Shown: piece by piece, positions 12,029 through 22,974 of the stretch
Numbering within the stretch: position 1 is the stretch's first letter
How the letters are laid out: the number at the start of each line of letters is the position of its first letter
Origin: Panax quinquefolius
Lineage: Eukaryota > Streptophyta > Magnoliopsida > Apiales > Araliaceae
Assembly: GCA_020205615.1 (NCBI GenBank)
Contig: CM035173.1
Location: forward strand, 52,521,910-52,585,909
Direction of reading: 5' to 3'
Length of the DNA: 64,000 bases
Program-made: the position numbers and the translations under genes
The notes under the pieces: generated by a model
The model's input: the letters and a program-made list of their open reading frames with translations, nothing else
The model's database searches: none
Told to the model about the DNA's origin: nothing

Positions 12029-13268
12029 CTATGGTGGCAGCGGCGGTGGCTGTGAAATAAAAACTGAAAAATCCTCCACATCAGAGTTAGAAGGAGGGTA
12101 CTGTGGCATTGGCTCAGGGACTGGAAACTGGAACTGATCTACAACGGCTACATTCGATCTTTTCAATGCTTCATTCAATGAAGCAAGGGAATTATTAATA
12201 GTATTAAACATGTGATCCTGCCTTGCTGCAATTCTCTTCATCTTTCTATCTACTTCTTTATCTCTCTCATCAAGATGCCTCTGAAGATTATGGAACTGGG
12301 TACTAAACATATATTTGGTAGACCTACTACCCCCACAGCTTCCTCCTCACCAGTCACCTCATTAGCTCTGAACTCGTCATCCTCCGAGGTATCCTCTGCC
12401 TCCTCCTCAGGAGCATCAGGAACTACGAAACCTAAACCTTGAGGATGCGACTCCCCTCCAGCCCAAATTGAGTATCGAGCAATCATCCTGGAATCAAGAA
12501 GCTGGAGAGGCTGCTGCACGGCTCATCACCTGACCATCGAATGCCAGACTGCCTGCACAACCCACAGATGAGTGAAGGGTGTGGCAGTCCTCCTGAAAAT
12601 GGCCCGTACAAGCATCGCCGAATTGAGAAACTAATGATTGAACTGATGTCGATGTCAAAGTCCTTTACTATAGCATAGAGGAGTAGCACCTTTTCCTTTG
12701 TAACCTCATTGGTATGTGTCGAGGGAAATAGCTTCGCACATAAGAACGCATACCAGATCTTTCCATATAAGCTCAGGTCCTTGCTCATGAACAAGGTGCC
12801 TCCCTTTCTCCCCTTTGCCCATACAGTGTCAAGTTTTGTAATTTCTGTCAAAATCTGATCATAATTAGGATTGTTGTCTCTAAGCTGAGCATATTGGCAC
12901 ACTGCTGGGGCTCGCACACTATAATATTCATTTATTGCCTCTGCACAGAATGGCAGTTGTTTTCCCCGCACAAATGCCATAAATGACGCTTTATCTTCAA
13001 CATTGGCATAGAACTCCTTTACCAAATTCACAATAGCAGGATCGGGATCATCAGTGAATACCTCCCAGCCCTGTTCATAAATCTTTCTCTGCAACTATCC
13101 ATCAAAAGGATCCGACCTCAGACCCCTCTCTGGTGTCAGTGCTTTAGGCGTGAGATAGTCATACTTGTTCGCCGCATTAACACTCACAAACTTACGTTTA
13201 TCATAGCTACGTGTTGGTGGCGATGAACCCTCACCACATTGGCGCTTCACTGGAGTTTTTGATGCCAT
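12029..13268 (-). pseudogene. Extra ORF of Athila/Tat-type element (putative plant transposon protein domain), broken
   Basis: ATG at 13268 opens MASKTPVKRQCGEGSSPPTR. After an in-frame TAG at 13097-13095, probably from CAG, the frame continues with ERGLRSDPFDG / LQRKIYEQGWEVFTDDPDP, VKEFYAN and GGLPHPSLICGLC. This matches my recollection of the 'putative plant transposon protein' domain found in retroelement ORFs: R-G-W start, REFYAN, K-LLLY-I, GGLPHPSLI. Near 12500 the frame shifts into an acidic linker (DAPEEEAEDTSEDDEF). Near 12310 it shifts again into a coiled-coil-like tail (LQRHLDERDKEVDRKMKRI) and a proline-rich end, stopping at 12029. Restored length would be about 410 residues. It sits after pol and before the PPT and 3' LTR. 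Its function is unknown. One stop and two frameshifts make it inactive. Confidence 0.65.
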
Positions 13269-13279
13269 GATAACACTGA

Positions 13280-14030
13280 TGCAGTCAACTAATCCCCCAA
13301 ACTTGTCTTAGACAATTGCACAAACACTTGGTATGCACCATACTCATAATACCCAAATTTGATAACTGAAATCCAAATTATAAAGAACTCTGTTAAAACT
13401 TGCTTACCTAAACTGACTTCCCCACTTGATAATGATTTTTGAATAAGGTAATCAACCAATTGTTGAATTCGCCCTTCCTTTCTTGCTGCAAATCCGAACC
13501 TTAGTGAAACCCTAGGTTTTGGTGTTTAAGATTAGAGTATTTAATGGTTATTTGGGGTGGAATGGATGAATTAGGGTTTAGATATATATAAAATGGTAGT
13601 AATGGGCGAAATTGATGTAAGATTGAGGGTTATGGAAGTATTTCGTGGGTATGGGGAAGTTTTAGGTTCGGTTATGAAAGAGGAAGTGGGGAAAACCATG
13701 TTCTGCAGGCGTTTTAATTTTGTTGGAATCTCGTACCCCCGTCGGGGCGGGGGTAATTGGCATACAAAGCCCGTCGAGGTGGGCATATACAGAGACCCCC
13801 CATCGAGGAGGGTATGTCAGGCTGGGAAAAGGCTCGCTAGGGCGGGGGTGCGCGGGCAGAACAAGAGTTTGGATACGATTTGAATACTGCAATGGCATGG
13901 ACAAAATGAAATTGGTTTCGATTGGGACTGAAATTGGAACGTTTTTATCAGCTACTACATGAACTTATGCGAAGGAACACAAAAAAAAACAATCAACAAT
14001 CAACTTCGGAACCCTAATTTCTTGAAGATC
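13280..14030. other. Non-coding retroelement sequence with GC-rich patch
   Basis: No gene is supported. Bases about 13735-13865 are clearly richer in G and C than their surroundings (GTCGGGGCGGGGGTAATTGG). All frames in the patch are open, which inflates ORF calls. It is probably the spacer upstream of the extra ORF or part of the LTR of the neighbouring plus-strand element. Confidence 0.4.
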
Positions 14031-14943
14031 ATTGGAGTAGTGGAGCAGAAGATCAAGACTACGAAGATTTCATAATTGAGTGAGGATAAGGGTGGTTCTA
14101 TACTATTCTATCTCTTTTATTTGGTTTCTGTAATTGGGATGATGAATTCTTTTATCTATTCAGTTTTTAATTCATTTATGATTAACTAAATTTCTTATTA
14201 ATTTTGCAATGGATCTTTAATGTGGAACGATGATTATCATACTTTGAATTCAGTTTAATAAAACTATGTTTTTAGTTCATCTATTGTGATTTGTGTTTAC
14301 TTTATGAATTGCTTGATCACCAATTCTTTGTATATTTGTATGGACTCAAAAGATGATATATGAATCTAGACTTAGTCATAATAGCATGTGTTCATGATTT
14401 TTGTGTTTTGATGGAATACTTGATGTATGTTTAGGATAGAGATATACCTAACATAGCATGTAATCGTGTAAGAACTTGGAATTTAAACCTTCTTTAATTG
14501 TAATTCACATAGATATATAGTGAATTAGTTAATTAGGGTGTTTGGCTTAATTCTATCAATTGTGGAATTAAGTTAATATGGTGTTAGTGCAGCGAGAGAT
14601 GGCTAATTCTACTTTAGTGTTCTTGATTAATGAACTGAGATAGTAAATTGAATCGAAAAGAAGTGTGATAATCTGAGTGAAGCTTAAAGTGAAGCTGTAG
14701 GCTTAATCTCCATTATCTGATTAAAATTTGCGATAATTAGTTGTGTTGATTGATTCTGATTTCTAGTTTATTAGATTTTATTAATTGCAATCATTAATTC
14801 GATTAGTTTAATAAAATTGAAATAATACAAAGCTGGTAATTGTTAGATTAAAATTAATATTTGTCTCTGTTGGAGCGATACTTGACTTATCATTATATTA
14901 CTTGTTGATTGTGTGCAGTGCGTAATTGAGATTTTACCCAACA
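14031..14943 (+). mobile_element. 5' LTR of plus-strand Athila/Tat-type element (start approximate)
   Basis: The right end, ...TTTACCCAACA at 14943, is fixed by the PBS that follows. The left end is not resolved because no partner LTR is in the window. The stretch has no ORF, and its GAGCGATACTTGACTTATCA block near 14872 is of a kind I recognise from Athila LTR 3' ends. Confidence 0.5.
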
Positions 14944-14967
14944 GGTTTTTGGCGCCGTTGTCGGGGA
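14944..14967 (+). other. Primer-binding site, Athila/Tat type
   Basis: GGTTTTTGGCGCCGTTGTCG followed by GGGA lies directly after the LTR end CAACA and 110 bp before the gag start. It is the characteristic PBS of Athila/Tat gypsy elements. Confidence 0.88.
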
Positions 14968-15076
14968 CAATTTTTAATTTATTACTTTCAATATTAGTTT
15001 AATTAATTCAGTTTTAGTTAAACAATTTTTCTTTTTATTTTTGTTATTTCTTGTTTCAGGTTCTCTGACTTAGTGC

Positions 15077-16633
15077 ATGCAAATTTGGTCAAAGAAACCA
15101 GATTTGCTTCCTTTTGAGGACAACATCGAACGAAGGTTTCAGAGACTTAGTAAGTGGATTAAGGAAAATCGAGAGAATTTTGATAAGCAAAAAAGTATGG
15201 CTGCAGAGGATCAGAAAGCACTGAGAGATTATGCTACTCCTAGAGTCACTGAAATTCAGTCAAGTATTACCAGGCCTATAATAGCTGCTAATCATTTTGA
15301 GATCAAGCCTCGGACGATTCAAATGATACAAAATTCGATACAGTTTGGGGGATTAGCTAATGATGATCCGAACGAGCACCTAGTTAGCTTTCTAGAGATT
15401 TGTGATACCTTCAAATACAATGGGGTAACTGATGATGCAGTCAGGCTTTGTTTGTTTCTGTTCACATTGCAGGACAAAGCGAAGTGCTAGTTACACTCGC
15501 TACCGCCAGAGTCGATTACTACGTGGGATGACCTTGCTCATAAATTTTTGGCTAAATTTTTCCCACCGGCAAAGACTGCTAAGATGAGGAATGAGATTAC
15601 GATGTTTGAGCAGCAGCATGGGGTAGGGGTGCTCAAAAAAATTGATTTTTTACCAAATCGATTGAAACCGGTACCGATGGTACCGGTTTTTTTCGATTTC
15701 AATTTTTTCGATACCGATTTTTTGATTTTTCTATACTTTTCGGTACCGGTAGCGGTAATAAAAATTTTGAATTCGGTAAATACCGAAAAACTGAAAAGTT
15801 GAAAACTAAAGTAGATGTCAATTACCCCCTTATCATTTAACATTGATACATTCTGCCAAGAACACTAATGTAACTAGCACATGAGGATATGTAAACACTA
15901 CTCATACACAGCCATACAAAAGAATAACATGGAATACAGAACGGATCATGCAAGTACATGGATTTCTTGTAAGATGTGGTCTACAAATAAGGCACAACTA
16001 TTGCAATTTCCATAATTTATTAAAACAAATCATAATATTAAGTGGTTCCTAGTAAATAAATATTATTATTACATAAATTTTAATTTTAATTTAATATTGA
16101 TAAAGGTTGGGGTCCTTGGGGACATGCATTTTGACTTGTCCTCACAATCCACAAAACTACAAAACTTGCCAACAAAGTACACAAATATTTAAAAAGTGAC
16201 CTTTTATGAAGAAACATAAATAAGTTGCGGTATAACAATTTATTAGACTAACAATTGTAATTAGTATTTGTAAGAATATAATTTACTAGTCTCATTTTTT
16301 AGTTTTAAAAAAATTGTTAATATAAAAAAAATTATTTAATTATTGCGGTATAACTGAAAACCGAACCGAAAAAATCGATATCGACTTTGTACCGAAACCG
16401 GTTATTCGGTACTAGTATCGGTTCTTGATTTTCCGAGTTTTTCAGTTCGATTTTTTCGGTACCAGTTCGATTTTTTACCGAAGAACACCCCTAGTATGGG
16501 GAGTCTTGTACGAAATTTGGGAAAGATACAAATAACTGTTAAGAAAATATCCATATCACAGATTACCCAAATGGCTGCAGATAAATACTTTTTATAATGG
16601 GTTGTATGGAAATCTCCGCACGAGGCCCTACCC
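15077..16633 (+). pseudogene. Athila/Tat-type gypsy gag, interrupted and broken
   Basis: ATG at 15077 opens MQIWSKKPDLLPFEDNIERR. The retrotransposon gag domain follows: HFEIKPRTIQMI at about residue 75, GGLANDDPNEHL at about 92, then DAVRLCLFLFTLQDKAK and a stop at 15490. Reading on, WDDLAHKFLAKFFPPAKTAKM and RNEITMFEQQHG are still recognisable up to the hAT insertion at 15624. After the insertion, LYEIWERYK-stop-LLRKYPYHRLPK and LQINTFYNGLYGNLRTRP complete the domain at about 16630. Defects: a stop at 15488-15490, a 1-bp loss near 16505, a TAA near 16535, and loss of everything downstream including pol. It is primed by the PBS at 14944. Confidence 0.82.
15624..16493. mobile_element. hAT-type MITE inserted in gag
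   Basis: The terminal inverted repeats are TAGGGGTGCTC at the left and GAACACCCCTA at the right. The 8-bp target duplication is GCATGGGG (15616-15623) and GTATGGGG (16494-16501), with one mismatch. Subterminal sequence is full of ACCGGTACCG and TTCGGTACC motifs in both orientations, as expected for transposase binding. At 870 bp it has no coding capacity. Removing it rejoins the gag frame on both sides. Confidence 0.9.
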
Positions 16634-17608
16634 TATAACACTAAATGGTACGACCAAAATTTTAAATTGTGTTTATCAACAGTAGCATGCCTAGCACGGT
16701 TACCAATCTAGTGTTGTACAATAAGAACACCACATTAGAGACTTTTAATTTACAAAAAAAAATGTCAGTTTTAGGATTTAATCTCCTAAATCAATTTAAA
16801 TAACAATATTAATTCACCCTCCGTTCTCATACAAGAGCAACCTCTAAAAATATAAAAACTAAAGCACTCACTTTAGTTTTTTCACATCCAGAAATCATTT
16901 CTCTTGCATTTGGAACAAAAATATTAAAAAATATATATTTTGTTCTTTAATACAGGAAGTATTAAATAAAACTTTTGAAACTTGTGCAAAATAGGTATAC
17001 AATATGCGAAGTAATATATATTATCGACTATAATTATTCACATAACTCGCAATAAAAAAATAAATATTATCGACTATAAAAAAATCGACATATAAAATCA
17101 CAATATATACCATTTCCTCAAAATAAATGACCATTTTTATCAGCAATCTCTGAACCACCCTTAAAATTATTCTACTACTGAGAAGAAATTCTAACCATGA
17201 ATAAGAAATAACCCTTCATACAAAAAATAATTGAATTCACTCGTACAAGTCCAACCATTTTTGTTCTCAATATACAGATTTTAATACGATTTTTTTACCC
17301 GAAAAAAGACTGCTGCTTTTTCGAGTCTTCATCTATAAAAACATTGGAATACAAAAATCGAGCATTCAAATAATAATGTAGCAGTTTACAGGGTGAAAAG
17401 CTCTTATAACTTAAAGCAAGATTATGAGACCTTAGTCTTCAAAAATGGGAGCGAAGAACATACACAATATGCTACAAGCCTACAAGTGTTCAACCAAAAG
17501 TAAAAAGTTTTTAGCTCATTCCAAATGATAGCAGTATGCACTGCATAATAGTTCAACTCTTCGATACTGCACACTGTAGATACCTGGAATAAATAAATAA
17601 ATAAATAA

Positions 17609-17643
<35 letters not shown>

Positions 17644-17654
17644 GTATGTACAGA

Positions 17655-17812
17655 GCTGTGTATTACACAGTCGTATATGGCGACAGATTTTTGGACTATA
17701 ACAACAGTTTCACCTGTCGTCATAGCTATTCTGGGCTATAACGACGGGTGAACCGTCGCGATAGCCCAAAAAATCCGTCGCTATAACTCTACTGTGTAAT
17801 ACACAGCTGTGT
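17655..17812. mobile_element. Palindromic MITE with long inverted repeats
   Basis: AGCTGTGTATTACACAGT at the left and ACTGTGTAATACACAGCT at the right are perfect reverse complements. Complementarity continues inward (GGCGACAGATTTTTGG against CCAAAAAATCCGTCGC, then CTATAACGACGG) almost to the centre near 17735. The element is about 158 bp, lies between TA microsatellites, and could fold into one hairpin. No superfamily is assigned. Confidence 0.75.
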
Positions 17813-17823
17813 ATATACATATA

Positions 17824-17874
<51 letters not shown>

Positions 17875-17881
17875 CACTGAT

Positions 17882-17903
17882 CCTGTCCGGGAGCCCGGAC
17901 AGG
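17882..17903. repeat. Perfect 10-bp hairpin
   Basis: CCTGTCCGGG and CCCGGACAGG are separated by only AG. It is followed by GTTAAAATCTGA and a T-run. It stands out as GC-rich in a poly-AT surround and may be the terminus of an unidentified element. Confidence 0.7.
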
Positions 17904-18945
17904 GTTAAAATCTGAATTTTTTTTTTTTTTTTTTAAAACAACTAAAAAAAAATTATGGAACTTGAATTTTTACATACTACAGTGTTTTGGGTGTGTTTTA
18001 TTAGCTATGTACAAAGAAAATGTTGAAGTATAATTCAGTAAATATAATCAATTTCTGCAAACATTTTATACCAAAAAAGAGTGGTTTAGAGAAGATAAAA
18101 CCAAATTATTTGCAAGAGCATAAGAGTACAACTAATCAAAATTCAAATTATAGTTCAAAGTTGACACTATTGTTATATATATAGTTATCCAAAAATTCAA
18201 TATATATTTATTTGACTTCATGGTGAGCCATTTGACATTTCACAGTGATGACCTCAAATGAAGGACAGACCATCCCTTCATATTCAACATGGATGAAGAT
18301 AGAGTGCAGTAATACCATTCGATGTTTTGTTCCATACTACACAACCTAGCAGTCCCAACTACTACACTATTAGAATTTTCTAAACATTTGAGAAGTTCCC
18401 CGCACATACTACACTATTAGAATTTTCAGTTTACTGGGTGCAAAAAGCATAACCATTTTTAGCTTCGACAAAGGGAAAACTACAAAAAATTTAATCACTT
18501 TTTTGAAATAAAGTTGTCATGTTGACAATAGATTAATGTCAAATAGCTGCTTCCACCATCAACAACATAGAAATGAAGTACATCTATTATCATGTTAACA
18601 GCTCAACATTTAGGATCCACAAGATACAAAGGCTACTAACATCAGTACTATGGTCATGTGATATAAACAAAATTTACATGAAACTCTTTCTTGTTTGCAT
18701 TTCATCTGATATAAACAAAATTTACTTCTTGTTTGCACCGAAAAAACCTGAGTTCCTGCCTCCATTCTATCCTAACCACTGTCAAAGACAGGAAATACCC
18801 TGGGTACCACTCCTTAAAATTGCATATAACATATATTTGAAGCCCTAGTTCCTAAATATGCATTCAAAATATGTAAGTGAATTCCTTTCTCCTTCCTCCC
18901 TCGACTAATGTCTTTGCTTCAATTGCTCATACTTCTGCAACTACA

Positions 18946-19686
18946 CAGTGTTCTAAAAATTTCCGCCTAGATCCGCCTAGGCGCTAGGCCCCCCCTTAGC
19001 ACCCCCCACCTAGGCCCCCCCTTGGCGCCTCACTTAGGCCCAAGGCGGCAAAAAAATTCCTCCAGAAAATTAGGCGGTGCCTAAGTGGGGTCTAGGCGAA
19101 GAGGTTTTTTTTATTTTAATAACTACCCAAACCAAATCTTGATATATTTATTTTTCTAATGATTTACCATATTCATAATATAGGTTGTAGCATATCAAAT
19201 CACAACAAAAAGTAAACAATATCAAGTCAAAATAGATAATTTTACTATAGTTGTAATTTTTTGAATTTATATCAACTTCAAATTATATAAATGATGATAC
19301 ATTTGTAATATTTAGTTTAATTCAATATAATTCTTAAATTTATGTTTAGTTTCTTAAGTTTTAATATTGAATTAAATTCTTGAAATTTTAAATTTTATTA
19401 TTTAATAGCAATCTTGTTTATGAATAAAACTAATACGTTAAAAATATGTTTGAACTTTGAACAATTGCATGTTTGTGTTTGAACTTTGACATTAGCAATA
19501 TGGATATGTGTTTGAATTTTAAACAAAGACTTTTATTATCTTTATTATAGATTGTTTTGCTTTATATTATTGTTTTGTTTGGATAAATGTAAGATAAAAT
19601 ATTAAAATTGGTTTAAAATAAAAAATTTCGCCTAGGTCCCGCCTCCTAGGCCCTAGGCCGCCCGCCTAGCGCCTTTTAGAACATTA
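18946..19686. mobile_element. hAT element, CTAGGCG-terminal family
   Basis: The element starts CAGTGTTCTAAAAAT and ends TTTTAGAACATTA, with complementary ends. The 8-bp duplication is CAACTACA (18938-18945) and CAACTATA (19687-19694), with one mismatch. Next to both ends lie repeated CGCCTAGGC motifs, giving GC-rich shoulders around an AT-rich core. It is 741 bp, without a transposase ORF. A partial reverse copy is at 25147-25399, and part of its core recurs at 28316-28560. Confidence 0.85.
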
Positions 19687-19694
19687 CAACTATA

Positions 19695-20739
19695 TTAAGA
19701 GACTCAGGATGGAATATAAGGTCATACGAAATTGGGGAATGAAAGAGGCAAATATAATTTTGTTAACAGGAAAGTGTTTGTTCCCCAATCAGTTATGGTG
19801 GGTGGGTTAGACACGGCCGTAACTTTACTTACCGAGTAAATAGGTAACATGGGAGCAAATTGTGCTTTGGTACAAACGTTCCAAAATATGGATCATTTTT
19901 GTTCTAGAACATCAAATGTAGTGATCCAAACCTTTTCCCCCTATATACTTAAACTTATATCGCACAAACATGATTAAAATTAAAATTTCGCTTTATAATT
20001 TATAAATGAGAAGCATCCTCTTATATAGCCTTGAGCCATACATCCAATGGGTAAGATCAAATCTAATGGAAAATCGATATCAACTATCTATAATCATCAT
20101 CTAAGAATATTACTAAATATAATAATCGCACGAGTACATCTAGAACACTCTTTTAGAAACCCTAATATATATATGTATATATATAATTTCTGGGGAATGT
20201 CAACTAATGTAGATAAATGAGCGTCTTGTGGCTATCCAGTAAGCAATGACATGACGTAATCTTGTTGAAAATGCTCTTGTTGTGACATTACGCTTAAAAA
20301 TAACTCAACTAGTTTTAACTATAACTCAACTAGTATTAACTATATCTTTTCAGAAAGCTATTTCCAACTTACTATGTTCCGAATAAACATTTCATTATTT
20401 TGTACTAGCTAAGTGATTCGAAGAAACCTACTCCTACCATTTTTCTTACCACAAAAAATGACGTTTTCCATTCCCGATTTCATTTGATGTATCGCATTGA
20501 ACCATGATCTAGGTAACGTTGGGTCAACCTTGCTGAGTATTGCTCTGAAGTTCACAGAAGCTGGTCATGGTAACTGGTTTTTAGGTGTTATTTTCAGGAT
20601 TTGGAATTCCAGGATGTGGCTGATTTATTGCTCATGCTTTCAGGAAAAGTATTGAGGAATGTCCATATTAACGCAATTAGCTAGAAGGAGCATAGTGGTG
20701 GTTGTTTCTCAGTCATATCTTATTACTAGGCAATACCAG
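19695..20739. other. Non-coding sequence
   Basis: No supported gene or repeat. A phrase is duplicated near 20300-20340 (ACTCAACTAGT followed by TTAACTATA). The last 300 bases may be eroded upstream L1 sequence, but I cannot translate them convincingly. Confidence 0.4.
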
Positions 20740-21302
20740 GAGGAGGAAATGACTTGCTGATGTGGAGGGCACCCGGCTACTGAATAAGTATGTGATGTCC
20801 GGTTGTGAGTACCAAGCGGCTGATCACTTCTCCATTGTGAGTTTGTGAGGAGTCTTTGCACCTCAGTTTTCTTCTTGTTCGGTATTTCTTGGCTGATGCC
20901 AAACTCAGTCAACGAGATGTTATATTCATGGCAAAGAGTTAAAGTAAAAAGGGAATGGAGAAGGCGACAGAATTCGTTGTCTCATAGCATTTGGTGGAAA
21001 ATCTGGAAGGAGCAAAACAACCAATAATGGGAGGGTAGAACAAGGGCGCTTTGTCAGATCAGATGTCTTTCTTGAACCTACTTTTCTTTTGGCTTCATGA
21101 AGAGTGTTACTTTTGTTGTTTTTACGGTGAATTTGCCATAATGCTAGTAATTTTTGAAGGTTCCTAGTGCAGGGAGAAGGTTTATTATTTTGAACCATAG
21201 GTGTGCCTTTTATTTCCTTATGCATTGTATACTGTGTGTGTACATGGGTTCACCAACCTTTTTGGTGTTTTAGTGAAATTAGTTATAAAAAATAAAAAGA
21301 AT
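20740..21302 (+). pseudogene. L1-type LINE 3' end (zinc-knuckle-like tail of the RT ORF and 3' UTR)
   Basis: The plus strand reads DHFS, shifts one base to HCEFVRSLCTSVFFLFGISW, then LMPNSVNEMLYSWQ, IWWKIWKEQNN. This fits the zf-RVT region at the C-terminus of plant L1 reverse-transcriptase ORFs, where an H-x-HC element is followed by FG-x-W, SW and WW-x-WKERN. The final TAA near 21027 falls where RIFEG would be expected. About 270 bp of 3' UTR follow, ending TTTTTGGTGTTTTAGTGAAA...AAAAAATAAAAAG, a tail common in plant L1s. Everything upstream, including endonuclease and RT core, is missing (5' truncation). Confidence 0.65.
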
Positions 21303-22819
21303 GCATGAAATTACGGTTCCGACAAGTTTGGTCCTCCTCTTCTATATGATTCCTTTCTTATTTGATATACTTCTTCAACTGCATGGTGTCACAGGTCTAA
21401 GGGAAACAATTCTAATGCAAAACTTTGTTTTCAAAATACAAAAGCTAAAGCAAGAAGACAAGTGACAACTACGTGTCTACGTATATAAAGGGTTTCGACA
21501 AACTGGAAGAGCGAAGTTTATTTCTCATTGTTCACTATTTGCAATTAATACATGATTCATAATAATGACAATTAAGTAAGAGCTTAAGAAAAAATAACCG
21601 AGAATAGAGTACTGATTCTACCTTTTCCATAATTCAGTTATGTATCGTGACCCATTGTAGAAAATAAACCACATCAATACAACTACCAAAGCATCTGATG
21701 ACATTAAGGAAATCAAATCCGAAATTTATCAGCAGACTTTCTCTAAGGACCCATAAAAACAAACAATACACATTGAAAATCACAAATATATTCACAAAAC
21801 TCAAATTTCTATACTTAATTTTATCTTCAATTTTACTTGGTCAAATTCTGGAGTGCAGTGCAGTGATAGGATTTGCATAAAATTGTATAATATGCTGCAA
21901 TCATAAACCTGAGTAACATGTAAATGTCTGATCAACTCTACATGTATGTGTACATTTATATAAAGTGATCAACTCTACATGTATGTATACATTTATATAA
22001 AGTGAATATAGGGAAAAAGGATACTGAATAGATGACGCTCCCACCAATCCAACATGTACAGTCCAAAAGTGACATTGTAAAGATAAATCTTGCGTTGAAT
22101 CCAGTTCATAGCGCTAACCCTAGGAATAACAAGGCAGGTAATTAGAGACACGCTAACTAATATTCTATTCTACAATTTAAGAGGATACATTGAGCATATT
22201 GATAATGAGATCTCTATGTTCTGACTAGAAATATTGAACAAGCCTAAGAAAAGGTATAAAAGCATTGTAAATCTCTTTAGGATCCTTTTATTTTCTGAAG
22301 TGGATAAATCGATTATGAATAAGCAATAGTTTTAACTTGAGATAATAATTTAAACAAACATATTACCATTATCTGATTGCAAACGTCTAATATTGAACAT
22401 GATATAAACTACAAACCAATTATGCTGATGATATTATTTACTCGTTTTGCATACTAGCACAAAGTATGCTACAGTTTCATGAACATTTACATACGGGAGC
22501 ATATAAAGCGTGAATCATCATTACTTATGCATTTGTATTGTTATATTACTTTACATGACAACAGTATGAGCACATTGATATTATTAGTTTTTTCTACCGA
22601 CTTTTTGTTATCATTACCACTTAAAACACTATTCAATATCAACGTGATCAAATGGTGAATCAGCAGGTGTTGTTGGTGCACTGGCAAGGTTCCATAAGTT
22701 GCATGGAGATGTTCAGTTCACCCTTGTACTGACCTCAAATGCTTCCAGCACAAATGTTTCTATTAACTGAACTTGTACATTCTGGAAGTGAAGCAGCATG
22801 CAGTAACACTTGCCTATCT
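21303..22819. other. Non-coding sequence with a short tandem duplication
   Basis: No gene is supported. Two adjacent 37-bp copies beginning GATCAACTCTACATGTATG lie at 21930-21966 and 21967-22003, differing at one or two bases. Bases about 22620-22819 could be the 3' UTR of the minus-strand candidate exon at 22820-22974. Confidence 0.5.
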
Positions 22820-22974
22820 CTAATTGTTCAATCCAGATAACAAATTGTCAGGAACTTCTCTCCAATATTGAGTGGAAGCCTTCAAAATGATCCTTAGGTC
22901 TTTGTATTGTTCTTTTGACAGTTCATAGATTTGTTTATAGCTGAAACTAGCCTCTAGATGACGGAGAAAATTTT
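22820..22974 (-). CDS. Candidate terminal coding exon of an unidentified gene
   Basis: A 50-codon stretch is open on the minus strand between an acceptor-like AG (TTTTTATACAG, 22975-22976) and a TAG at 22820-22822. It reads HLEASFSYKQIYELSKEQYK then DLRIILKASTQYWREVPDNL. The composition is balanced and protein-like, unusual in this AT-rich area. It has no own ATG, consistent with an internal or last exon. I do not recognise the family. A minus-strand promoter-like region lies about 2.1 kb upstream (24917-25075), so the two could belong to one small gene, but no exon between them was found. It could also be chance. Confidence 0.3.

Larger units (their letters stand above)
16640..18940. other. 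Non-coding, AT-rich, with MITE remnants
   Basis: No gene is seen apart from the palindromic element at 17655-17812. A possible decayed Stowaway-like MITE lies at about 16816-16968 (CACCCTCCGTTC at the left, GGAAGTATT at the right). TA microsatellites lie at about 17612-17641 and 17830-17872. The phrase ACTACACTATTAGAATTTTC is repeated near 18361 and 18407. Confidence 0.5.

Noticed and set aside
13593..13962. Overlapping ORFs in a GC-rich patch on both strands
   Set aside because: The patch is a stop-poor, GC-rich spacer of the Athila/Tat-type elements. No protein family texture and no conserved start.
17882..17915. Helitron 3' end (hairpin followed by CTGA)
   Set aside because: The hairpin and CTRR-like tetranucleotide are present, but no Helitron 5' TC end, RepHel coding sequence or second copy is visible, and the downstream base is not the expected T.
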